Of a stretch of 64,000 bases of DNA, positions 36,301 to 42,858 are shown in pieces. Each line of letters begins with the position of its first letter. Within the stretch, counting starts at the first letter, position 1. The notes below the pieces were generated by a model. The model had not been told where the DNA came from. It saw only the letters and a list, made by a program, of their open reading frames with translations, and did not search any database. Source of the stretch: Arthrobacter sp. SW1 (lineage in GTDB: Bacteria > Actinomycetota > Actinomycetes > Actinomycetales > Micrococcaceae); contig NZ_MJLT01000012.1 in assembly GCF_001766675.1 (NCBI RefSeq), positions 310,001-374,000 on the forward strand, given 5' to 3'. A program made the position numbers and the translations under genes.

Positions 36301-37889
36301 TCAGTGTAGAAGTTGCAGCCGGTGAGCTGGTCGCCGGTGGTGGGGAAGTAGTTCAGCACGTTGAAGGACGCGATCTTCAGGTTCCCGCCCACCTCGGCCG
36401 GCCCGGCCGGACGGCTGGCGGCGAAGGAAGCCGGCTGCACGGCCTCAGCCGTTGCCGGCGTGAGGTGCGAAAGCGGCTGGAACTTCCAGGCGTTGTTGCC
36501 GTAGCCGAGGATCACGTTGGTGCGGAAGGTCGCGGCGGAACCCACCCGGACGGGATCCGTGGTGCTCAGGTAGGGCAGCGGCATGGCCTTGGTGGTGGCG
36601 TCCTTCAGGAAGTTGGTGGAGGCGCCGTCGTCGAGCTTGATGGCGCGGCGCGCGTTCTCCGCGGCGATCGCGGTGTTCTCCGCCGTGCCGTAGGCGGCCA
36701 AGGCGTTCGGCTGGACCAGCGGGGTGGTTCCTGCTGCCAGGCCGATCTCGCCGTACTGGTTCAGGGCGTAGTTGTCGGTCACCGTGTAGGAGCCCTGCGG
36801 GGCCAGGAGCATACCTTCGTAGCGCTCGCGGGTGGCGTCGTCGGCGGGCAGGGCGAAGTTGCTGGGCTTCACCTCGGGTGCGGCGTCGGCCAGGACCTTC
36901 AGCCCGGCAGCTTCCACCGTCAGCTGGGTCTGGTTGGCGAATTCGCTGACCGTTCCCGTGAGCTCCAGGTAGTCGCCGCTGTGCACGGAGGCCGCCGTCG
37001 CGGGCGAGTAGACGAACAGGCCGTCCGACGCCGTCCTGGCCGCCGGATCGCTGTCGCCGCCGCTGCCGGGGGTCTGGACGTAGTAGCCGTTGAAGCCGCC
37101 CGTCGCATAGACGGCGGTGACCTTGCCGCGGGTGGTGACAGTGGCGCCCACCAACGGGCTCGCCGCGCCGGTGCCCTGGATCTCGGCAATGGTCTTCGTG
37201 CCGGGCTCCACGGGAGGAGTGGTGCCGCCGGCCGAGCCGGTGGGCGTGATCGTGGTGCTAAGGGCAAGGTCGGCTGCGTTGTTGTTGCTGTCCGCGCCGT
37301 TGCTGCGGTTCAGGCTCTTGACGTCCGTGTTGCCTGCAGGGGCGGTGGCTGCGGCGGTTTCGAAGGTGTTCGAGGTGCCGTAGCCGAGCAGGTCCGCCAC
37401 TGCGGCGTTGGCCGTGACGGAGCCGGTGGGCAGGCTGCCGAGTGCCGTGGCCTGCTTGGCGAGGACGATCGTTCCGGCGCTTCCGGACGGGTTGAAGCTG
37501 CCGGAGCCGTCAACGTTGGCGGCGGGCAGTTCCGGTGCCGTGGACGTGGCGCTGTTGCTGGCGCCCTTGACGAGGAAGTAGCCCTTGGCCGGGATGGTGC
37601 CGCTCAGTGCCGTCACGCCGGTAGGTGCCGAGGTACCCGCCCCGGAGCGGTACTGCAGGGACCAGCCGGAAAGGTCCACTGCGGCGTCGCTGCTGTTGTA
37701 GAGCTCGACGAACTTGTTCCGGAAGGCTGCCCCGGAGCTTCCGCCGCTGAGATAGGCCTCGTTGATGACGACGCCGGGGGCGGCCGGTGCTTCGTCCGCA
37801 GCAACTGCGGGTATGGCGGTCAGCGGCGCTGCCAGCAAGGTTGCTGACAACGCCGAGCCCACCAGGAATTTCCAGTGTTTGCTGTGCAT
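33390..37889 (-). CDS. Secreted ExeM/NucH-type nuclease fused to 5'-nucleotidase
   Basis: A 1499-residue secreted protein. A signal peptide (1-30) ends after AIPAVAA. Next come a lamin-tail-like domain (about 35-150), an OB-like segment (about 205-320), an endonuclease/exonuclease/phosphatase domain beginning KIASFNVLNYF near 501, a metallophosphatase domain with NDFHGRID near 840 and GNHEFDGG near 913, and a 5'-nucleotidase C-terminal domain (about 1150-1385). It probably degrades extracellular DNA to nucleosides and phosphate. No LPxTG or S-layer anchor is seen; the tail is aromatic with a Cys pair. The 279-base gap upstream holds only a short inverted repeat. Confidence 0.9.
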   Translation of the reverse strand: MHSKHWKFLVGSALSATLLAAPLTAIPAVAADEAPAAPGVVINEAYLSGGSSGAAFRNKFVELYNSSDAAVDLSGWSLQYRSGAGTSAPTGVTALSGTIPAKGYFLVKGASNSATSTAPELPAANVDGSGSFNPSGSAGTIVLAKQATALGSLPTGSVTANAAVADLLGYGTSNTFETAAATAPAGNTDVKSLNRSNGADSNNNAADLALSTTITPTGSAGGTTPPVEPGTKTIAEIQGTGAASPLVGATVTTRGKVTAVYATGGFNGYYVQTPGSGGDSDPAARTASDGLFVYSPATAASVHSGDYLELTGTVSEFANQTQLTVEAAGLKVLADAAPEVKPSNFALPADDATRERYEGMLLAPQGSYTVTDNYALNQYGEIGLAAGTTPLVQPNALAAYGTAENTAIAAENARRAIKLDDGASTNFLKDATTKAMPLPYLSTTDPVRVGSAATFRTNVILGYGNNAWKFQPLSHLTPATAEAVQPASFAASRPAGPAEVGGNLKIASFNVLNYFPTTGDQLTGCNFYTDRDGNPITVKDGCNARGAANAENFERQQAKIVAAITKAGADVVSLEEIENSAQFGKDRDDALAKLVEALNVKTPGVWDYVRSPANAPPLSDEDMIRTAFIYKKAVAEPIGESIIHNDTVAFASARKPLAQVFKPVGAADDKKFIAIVNHFKSKGSAATPDDTDKGQGASNLARTKQAQSLLAFANDLQAAKGTDKVFLIGDFNAYSQEDPIKVLSDAGYTDLESGTGKHSYLFGGMVGSLDHVLASPAAKATVTGTDIWNINSVESVALEYSRYNSNVGNYYVADEFRASDHDPVLVGLNLPVAETPVSVDLQFLGINDFHGRIDSNTALFASTIEKLRAEATGPTAFISAGDNIGASLFASAVAKDQPTIDVLNALELKASAVGNHEFDGGWPDLRDRVIAGGSNAKFPMLGANVYQKGTTTPVLPEYTVLDMDGIKVAVIGTVTQEVPTLVSPAGVADLEFGDPVDAINRVAAKIKAEKLADVIVVENHDGAGAGTPEGATLEQEVAAGGPFAKLVKETSPDVAAIFTGHTHKEYAWEAPVYGADGQPTGKTRPIVQTGNYGENIGRITLTVDAASKAVTAFTASNVKRITTDLSATYPRVAQVKTIVEKALAEAAVVGNQPVGTVTADITTAFTPDPAGGAPKRDDRSSESTLGNLVADSLVDTLKAPELGGAEIGVVNPGGLRNELYYAPDGTITYAEANAVLPFVNNLWTTSLTGAQFKTLLEQQWQTNPDGTVPSRPYLQLGLSKNVNYSYDAARPAGDRVTSIRVGGELIDPAKSYRVGTFSFLAGGGDNFRIFKEGADTRDSGLVDRDAWIKYLQNHKPVSPDFARRSVAVVNTTADEVKGGDTMALAVSKLDLTSLGSPVNTSLTAVFTDAKGVATQLGSVPVSGGAATVNLQVPASAAAGTGTLVLTAVESGTVVKTAVKVAAPLPPKCTAPVPPTKWYDFIGWIRYAIAWIEYQKCLKG

Positions 37890-38071
37890 CCGTTCTTACT
37901 TTCTTCTCGGAACCGGTCAGGTTCTGCGTGCACCGCGGGCCGCGTTGTAACCGGCGACGGCGATAAGGGACGACGGCGCGGGGGGCCGTGCGGGATGAGG
38001 CATGGGTGGAGCTTGGCGTGCGGACGGGCCGCGTCCGGAAGAGCCGGAGGACGGATCGTGCCGCGAAGGAA

Positions 38072-38088
38072 CTTTACCGCGGGTAAAG
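38072..38088. promoter_or_regulatory. Short inverted repeat in the gap before the nuclease gene
   Basis: CTTTACC-GCG-GGTAAAG has 7-base arms in the 279-base gap between the lipoprotein and nuclease genes. It could be an operator, but the binding protein is unknown. Confidence 0.35.
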
Positions 38089-38168
38089 AAGTGTCCGTGG
38101 TATTGGAGCAGGGCAAAGTGAACCGCGGGTTGCCGTGCGGTGGCGGTGCGGGGCTGTCCCTGTGGGCG

Positions 38169-38669
38169 CTACTTCTTCGCGCCCTTCAGGCTTCCCTTGA
38201 CCTGTTCGCCCCCTGCCCCGCCCACCAGGCAGACGATTTCCTTGTCTCCGGTCTTCCAGCTCTCGCTGGTTGGGAAGAAATAGGTGATTTCAAGGTCAGA
38301 ATCCTTGAACGCCTTGCCGATGAACGTGGCGAATTCCTTGTCGCAGAAGTCTTCGGCCTTCTGGGAAATCACCGCGTCTCCCGGGTACGACGAGCCCTCA
38401 AGGTTGGTGGCCGCGAACGCCTCGAAATCGTGGTCCTGGGGGCAGGGGATGATGGTGACGTCCTTGACCTCCGAACCGTCGGGTTCCTGGAGGCAGTCGC
38501 CCACCTTCACCTTGAAGGCGTCCGCTTTGGACGATTCCGTGGCTACTCCGGAGGCATCGCGCTTGGCGTCGCCGCTGTTGATCAGTGAGCAGGCTCCCAG
38601 GGTGAGGGGGAACATGCACAGGGTGGCGGCCAGTGCCGCGGTGGTTTTGCTGGTGCGTGCGATGGACAT
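38169..38669 (-). CDS. Septum-formation-domain-like lipoprotein
   Basis: A 166-residue secreted lipoprotein with a signal peptide ending in LGAC. The mature part has four Cys (in VGDCLQ, IIPCPQDHDFE, DFCDKEF and IVCLVG), the pattern of actinobacterial septum_form/DUF4190-associated domains, likely two disulfides. The function is unknown. ATG 38669 is preferred over the ATG 12 bases upstream because GAGGGA lies 4 bases before it. It follows the VOC gene on the same strand. Confidence 0.75.
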   Translation of the reverse strand: MSIARTSKTTAALAATLCMFPLTLGACSLINSGDAKRDASGVATESSKADAFKVKVGDCLQEPDGSEVKDVTIIPCPQDHDFEAFAATNLEGSSYPGDAVISQKAEDFCDKEFATFIGKAFKDSDLEITYFFPTSESWKTGDKEIVCLVGGAGGEQVKGSLKGAKK

Positions 38670-38765
38670 GGTGTCCCTCATTTTCAGTGGTGATGCAGGC
38701 CGCTCCCCCTGCGCCGGCGGTAGCGTAGCCCGGCAGGCAAGATGCCGTGCCGGGCCACGGGTAAA

Positions 38766-39551
38766 TCAACTCTCGGGGGTGAGGTCCTGCACCAGCCGGA
38801 ACACCGCGCCCGTGGGGTCGGTCAACACGGCAATCCGGCCGAACGGTGTGTCCTCCGCCGGGTTGACCACGCTCGCGCCGAGGGCCAGCGCCTGCTCGAT
38901 GGCGGTGTCGGTGCTGTCCACCGCGAAGTAGACGGTCCAGTGCGAGGGCACCTGCTCGGGCAGGTATCCGGAAGCATCCATGATCCCGGCCTTGGCGTCG
39001 TCGCCGGCACCGAGGGTGGTGTAGCGGAACTCGGGAGTGTCGCTCATGGTGCTGGTCTCCCAGCCGAAGACCTTCTGGTAGAAGGCCACCGCGTTCCCGT
39101 AGTCCTTGGTGTGGAGTTCGTGCCATGCGGGCGCACCGCTTTCCGCGGCGAGCTGGTAGCCCTTGTGCTCACCGAACTGCCAGAGGCCGATCGCTGCTCC
39201 GGAGGGATCGCCGACCATGGCCATGCTGCCCTGCTCCGGGACCTCCATCGGCTCGAGGAACACCTGGCCGCCGTTGGCGGCCGCCGCCTCGGTGGTGGCC
39301 CTGATGTCGTCGGTGCGCAGGTAGGTGGACCAGACGTCCGGCATGGGACCCATGTCCTCCTGCTTCTTCATGATGCCGGCCACCATCTTGCCGTCTTTCC
39401 ATGCGGTGATGTAGCCGCCGTACTTTTCTTCGTCGCCGGTTTCGTAGCTCCAGCCGAACAGGGTGGTGTAGAAGGTCTTGGCCTTCTCCGTATCCGAGGT
39501 CATCAGGTCGATCCAGCAGGGTGCGCCGGGCGTGATCTCAGGGGTGGGCAT
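38766..39551 (-). CDS. Two-domain VOC (glyoxalase/bleomycin-resistance) family protein
   Basis: A 261-residue protein made of two VOC modules: residues 1-125 beginning PGAPCWIDLMTSD and 135-258 beginning APAWHELHTKD, each with the AKTFYTTLFGW / AVAFYQKVFGW signature. These tandem proteins are typical of actinobacteria and usually have no known substrate. A good AGAGGAG ribosome site precedes ATG 39551. Its leader is adjacent to the divergent small gene at 39722. Confidence 0.88.
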   Translation of the reverse strand: MPTPEITPGAPCWIDLMTSDTEKAKTFYTTLFGWSYETGDEEKYGGYITAWKDGKMVAGIMKKQEDMGPMPDVWSTYLRTDDIRATTEAAAANGGQVFLEPMEVPEQGSMAMVGDPSGAAIGLWQFGEHKGYQLAAESGAPAWHELHTKDYGNAVAFYQKVFGWETSTMSDTPEFRYTTLGAGDDAKAGIMDASGYLPEQVPSHWTVYFAVDSTDTAIEQALALGASVVNPAEDTPFGRIAVLTDPTGAVFRLVQDLTPES

Positions 39552-39709
39552 GTTGCTCCTCTGGTTGGTTCCGGGACGGATTGCCCCGGATTTTCGGGCA
39601 TGTGGTGGAGACAGACAGCACCCTATGCCGGGGGTCGGACAGTTTCAATGATCCGCATCGGCGGCTGCTTGGGGACGCGGTAATCCTTGTTGCTGTCAGT
39701 GCCCCGGCG

Positions 39710-39715
39710 TAGCCT
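39710..39715 (+). promoter_or_regulatory. Leaderless-type -10 box of a small hypothetical gene
   Basis: TAGCCT is followed by six bases and ATG 39722 with no ribosome site, which supports the small gene being real. Confidence 0.5.
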
Positions 39716-39721
39716 TCGGGC

Positions 39722-40006
39722 ATGGTCCACCAGTCGCCGCTCAACGCCGCAAAGACGCCCCTTCCCCGGGAAATCCAAGCGCTGTCCCGCGTGGGCAAGG
39801 TACCCGTCCTGGCCTATCTGGAATGGCCACGCTTCGGGCAGTACGTCCCGGCCATGGTGGTGCGCACGGCGCCGGGGCGGGTGCTGGTCCAGTGGTGGCC
39901 GGACCCCTTCAAGCCGGGCGAACGCCACACCTGGCTGAAGGACACGGACGTGCGGCAGGACCTGCGCGTGGCCCGGGGCAGCCCCCAGGCGCCGGGAAAG
40001 GATTGA
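39722..40006 (+). CDS. Small hypothetical protein
   Basis: A 94-residue basic, Pro- and Trp-containing protein (AYLEWPRFGQYVPAMVVRT, VQWWPDPFKPG) that I cannot assign. The body looks like a compact beta-rich domain. A leaderless promoter supports the start. Its stop codon falls inside the first unit of an 18-bp tandem repeat, so repeat copy number could alter the C-terminus. Confidence 0.65.
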   Translation: MVHQSPLNAAKTPLPREIQALSRVGKVPVLAYLEWPRFGQYVPAMVVRTAPGRVLVQWWPDPFKPGERHTWLKDTDVRQDLRVARGSPQAPGKD

Positions 40007-40043
40007 GCGCCGGGAAAGGCATGAGCACCTGGGAAAGGACTGA
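39989..40043. repeat. 18-bp tandem repeat, three units
   Basis: GCGCCGGGAAAGGATTGA is repeated at 40007 with two changes and at 40025 as a 19-base variant. Every unit ends in TGA. The array spans the stop of the small gene and reaches to 10 bases before the stop of the convergent SRAP gene. Confidence 0.85.
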
Positions 40044-40052
40044 GCCCCGGCT

Positions 40053-40790
40053 TCACGCCACGGGGTTGGGAACCTCCACCAGCCGGGTGTTTCCGTCCAC
40101 CAGGTCAACCGGGCGAAGCTTCCAGGAGGAGGCCACGCCGTAGGCGTCGGCCAGGACCGCGTCCAACAGCCCCGCGCCGTTCTTCTCCCCGGGGTCGATC
40201 CAGTCGTTGATCATGTCCGGAGCAAGCGGAACCGGGAGCCGGTCATGCAGGTAGTGCAGTCCGGCGTGGGCTTCTTCCGGCGGCGTCGGCATGGTGAGGA
40301 TGCTGCAGGACAGCCGCCAGGCACGGGGATCCCGGTTGTCCGCGACGGACTCATCCCGCCAGAAGGCGAACAGGCCCGCGAAAGTGATGATGTCGCCGTC
40401 GGGCTCCACGATGTAACGCTGCTTGGGGTCCTTCCGGCCCGGCCCGGACTTCTTGTACTCGTAGTAGGCCGAGACGGGCACCACCGCGCGCCACTTCTGG
40501 AGCGATGCCTTGAAACTGGGCAGGGTGGCCGCGGTTTCGGAGCGGGCGTTCCAGCTGGGCAGGCGCGAATCGAAGGTTTCGGCGAAGCTGGGAATCAAGC
40601 CCCACCGCCCGACGGCGAGCTCCCGCCGGAGCGATCCGTCGTCGCCGTTCCGTCCGCGCAGGAAGGTGACGGGATCCGTAGGGTTGAACTGCAGCGCGGG
40701 GGAGGGGTAGACGGTGTCATCCCGCAGCAGGGCGTCAAGCTTCCGGGAAAGATCGTCGGCTTCAAAACCGACACTGAATCGTCCGCACAT
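40053..40790 (-). CDS. SRAP family protein (YedK/HMCES), abasic-site DNA crosslinker
   Basis: A 245-residue SRAP protein. It begins MCGRFS: after Met removal Cys2 forms a thiazolidine crosslink with abasic sites in single-stranded DNA, protecting them. Other family residues visible are the Asn in PSWNARSE, the Glu in YYEYKK and the His in YLHDRLPV. The start must be ATG 40790 so that Cys2 becomes N-terminal; the longer frame upstream would bury it. No SOS (LexA) box or nearby repair gene was seen. Confidence 0.93.
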   Translation of the reverse strand: MCGRFSVGFEADDLSRKLDALLRDDTVYPSPALQFNPTDPVTFLRGRNGDDGSLRRELAVGRWGLIPSFAETFDSRLPSWNARSETAATLPSFKASLQKWRAVVPVSAYYEYKKSGPGRKDPKQRYIVEPDGDIITFAGLFAFWRDESVADNRDPRAWRLSCSILTMPTPPEEAHAGLHYLHDRLPVPLAPDMINDWIDPGEKNGAGLLDAVLADAYGVASSWKLRPVDLVDGNTRLVEVPNPVA

Positions 40791-40958
40791 GCGGCCATTC
40801 TCACGCACCCGACGGCGGGGCGCCAGCCCGAAGAAGGAAGGGGCGCCAGCCCGGGGCAAGAGCGGCGGGAAACAGCAGAGGCCGGTCACCGCCCATCCGA
40901 AGTGGAGCTGTAACCGGCCTCTGGCCTGCGCAAATGCCTAAGCAAAGACTGCGCTACG

Positions 40959-41046
40959 CGGAAGGTAAGGGATTTGAACCCTTGGTACGGGGTTACCGCA
41001 CACTGGTTTTCAAGACCAGCTCCTTAGGCCGCTCGGACAACCTTCC
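40959..41046 (-). tRNA. tRNA-Ser (anticodon UGA)
   Basis: An 88-base class II tRNA with acceptor GGAAGGT/ACCTTCC, a long variable arm, and anticodon loop CTTGAAA giving UGA, reading UCA/UCG/UCU. CCA is not encoded. Confidence 0.97.
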
Positions 41047-41148
41047 CTGCCTAGTAGTGTTTCATAGGGAGTTGGCTGCTTCAAAAACCCGCAGCGGGCT
41101 CCTGGCCGCCGCGGCCGCGCACCATCACGCAAGAAATCGGGAGCATCC

Positions 41149-42132
41149 ATGAAAGCCGTCTACATTTCGGAACCGGGCGGACCGGAGGTCTTGGAGGTCC
41201 GCGAGGTTCCAGCGCCGGTTCCCGGCCCCGGCGAGGTGCTGATCGACGTCGTCGCGGTTGGTTTGAACCGTGCGGATGCTCAGCAGCGCAGGGGCTTCTA
41301 CCCGCCTCCGCCGGGCGCGTCCGAGGTGCCGGGCCTGGAGGTATCCGGCCGCATCGCGGCGTTCGGCCCGGACGTCAGCAAGCCCTTCACCCTCGGCGAC
41401 AAGGTGGTGGCGCTGCTCGCGGGCGGCGGCTACGCGCAGCAGGTTGCCGTCCCGGCCGAGCAGGTCCTCAAAGTGCCGGACGGCGTAGACCTGGTGACCG
41501 CTGCAGCGTTGCCTGAGGTGGCGGCCACCGTTTATTCGAACCTGGTGATGACGGCGCAGCTTCAGCCGGGCGAGACGGTCCTTGTCCACGGTGCCACCGG
41601 CGGCATCGGCACCATGGCGATCCAGCTGGCCAAGGCCTACGGAGCGGTGGTCGCCACCACCGCCGGCACTGCCGAAAAGATCGCCACCGCAAAGGCGTTC
41701 CTCGGCGCGGACATCGCCATCAACTACACCGAGGAAGACTTCGCGGAAAGCCTCAAGGCACAGAACGGCGGCAAGGGCGCGGACGTGATCCTCGACGTCG
41801 TCGGGGCCAAATACCTGAAGCAGAACATCGAAGCGCTCGCCGAGTACGGGCGACTGGTGGTGATCGGCCTGCAGGGCGGCGTCAAGGGCGAGCTCGACCT
41901 CGGGCAGTTGCTCAGCAAGCGGGCGGCGGTCATCGGCACCACGCTGCGGTCCCGGCCCGTCGCGGAAAAGGGCATGATCATGAATGCCGTCCGCGAGCAC
42001 GTCTGGCCGATGTTCGCTGACGGGCGCATCAAGCCGCTCGTGGCCAAGTCCTTCCCGCTGGAGCAGGTGCGCGAGGCCCACGAATACTTTGATTCCGGCG
42101 AGCACGTGGGCAAGGTGCTCCTGCTGCTCTGA
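41149..42132 (+). CDS. NAD(P)H:quinone oxidoreductase (MDR superfamily)
   Basis: A 327-residue zinc-free medium-chain dehydrogenase/reductase of the quinone oxidoreductase type, with GLNRADAQQRRGFYPPPPG, nucleotide motif GATGGIGTMAIQLAKAYGA near 147 and the C-terminal SGEHVGKVLLLL ending. It reduces quinones or enals with NADPH. ATG 41149 follows GGGAG. The PadR gene starts 42 bases downstream on the same strand and may control it. Confidence 0.88.
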   Translation: MKAVYISEPGGPEVLEVREVPAPVPGPGEVLIDVVAVGLNRADAQQRRGFYPPPPGASEVPGLEVSGRIAAFGPDVSKPFTLGDKVVALLAGGGYAQQVAVPAEQVLKVPDGVDLVTAAALPEVAATVYSNLVMTAQLQPGETVLVHGATGGIGTMAIQLAKAYGAVVATTAGTAEKIATAKAFLGADIAINYTEEDFAESLKAQNGGKGADVILDVVGAKYLKQNIEALAEYGRLVVIGLQGGVKGELDLGQLLSKRAAVIGTTLRSRPVAEKGMIMNAVREHVWPMFADGRIKPLVAKSFPLEQVREAHEYFDSGEHVGKVLLLL

Positions 42133-42174
42133 GGCGTTGTTGCGCGGTGGCCGACGCTGCGGAAAGAGGGGGAC

Positions 42175-42777
42175 ATGGCAATCCGGCACGGCATCCTGGC
42201 GCTGCTCCAGGAGAAATCCCGCTACGGCTATGAGCTGCGCGCCGAATTCGAGGCCCGCACCGGTGCCGTCTGGCCCCTGAACATCGGGCAGGTCTACTCC
42301 ACCTTGGACCGCCTGGAGCGTGACGGCCTGGTCACCCGGGAAGGCGACGACGGCGAAGGCCACGTCATCTACAGCCTCACGCCAGCGGGCCATGACGAAC
42401 TCGGGCAATGGCTTTCCACCGCCGTGGCCCGCGATGCCTCGCCGCGGAACGAGCTCGCCATCAAGCTGTCGCTCGCAGCCACCATGCCCGGCGCGGATTT
42501 GCCGGGGCTGATCCAGGAACAACGCGGGGCCACGCTTGGCAGGCTCCAGGAACTCACCCGGCAGCGCAAGGACTTCTCCGCGGGGCCGCACGTGGCCGAT
42601 ACCGCCCGTGCCATGGTCCTGGATTCGCTTGTCTTCCAGCTCGAAGCCGAGCTGCGTTGGCTGGACCTGTGCGAAGCGCGGCTCGTGCACACGGGGCAGA
42701 TTGCCGCCGTCGGCTCCCGCACTTCAGCGCCCGACGCCGGCCCCGCGCCAGCGGGGTCACCGGCGCCTTCCGCTTGA
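42175..42777 (+). CDS. PadR-family transcriptional regulator
   Basis: A 200-residue PadR protein with a winged helix at residues 1-80 (SRYGYELRAEFEARTG, VYSTLDRLERDGLV) and a C-terminal helical dimerisation domain. PadR proteins sense phenolics and related compounds. It is cotranscribed with the quinone oxidoreductase gene, a plausible target. A GGGGG-rich ribosome site precedes ATG 42175. Confidence 0.87.
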   Translation: MAIRHGILALLQEKSRYGYELRAEFEARTGAVWPLNIGQVYSTLDRLERDGLVTREGDDGEGHVIYSLTPAGHDELGQWLSTAVARDASPRNELAIKLSLAATMPGADLPGLIQEQRGATLGRLQELTRQRKDFSAGPHVADTARAMVLDSLVFQLEAELRWLDLCEARLVHTGQIAAVGSRTSAPDAGPAPAGSPAPSA

Positions 42778-42858
42778 CTGCTTTTGTCACAGCGGCTTGC
42801 TACAGTGCCGCTAGGATCACGCCATTCTCAAGCCAGCCACTGTTCTCAAGGAGGAGCC

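Noticed and set aside
33366..37847. Open frame of 1493 codons on the plus strand opposite the secreted nuclease
   Set aside because: It is the high-GC shadow of a strongly supported secreted multidomain protein; its composition (Gly, His, Arg rich) shows no domain, and it has no ribosome site.
38117..38123. Single PHO-box-like heptamer upstream of the nuclease/nucleotidase gene
   Set aside because: Only one half-site matches, neighbours at 11 bases do not, and it lies over 200 bases from the start; not enough to claim phosphate control.
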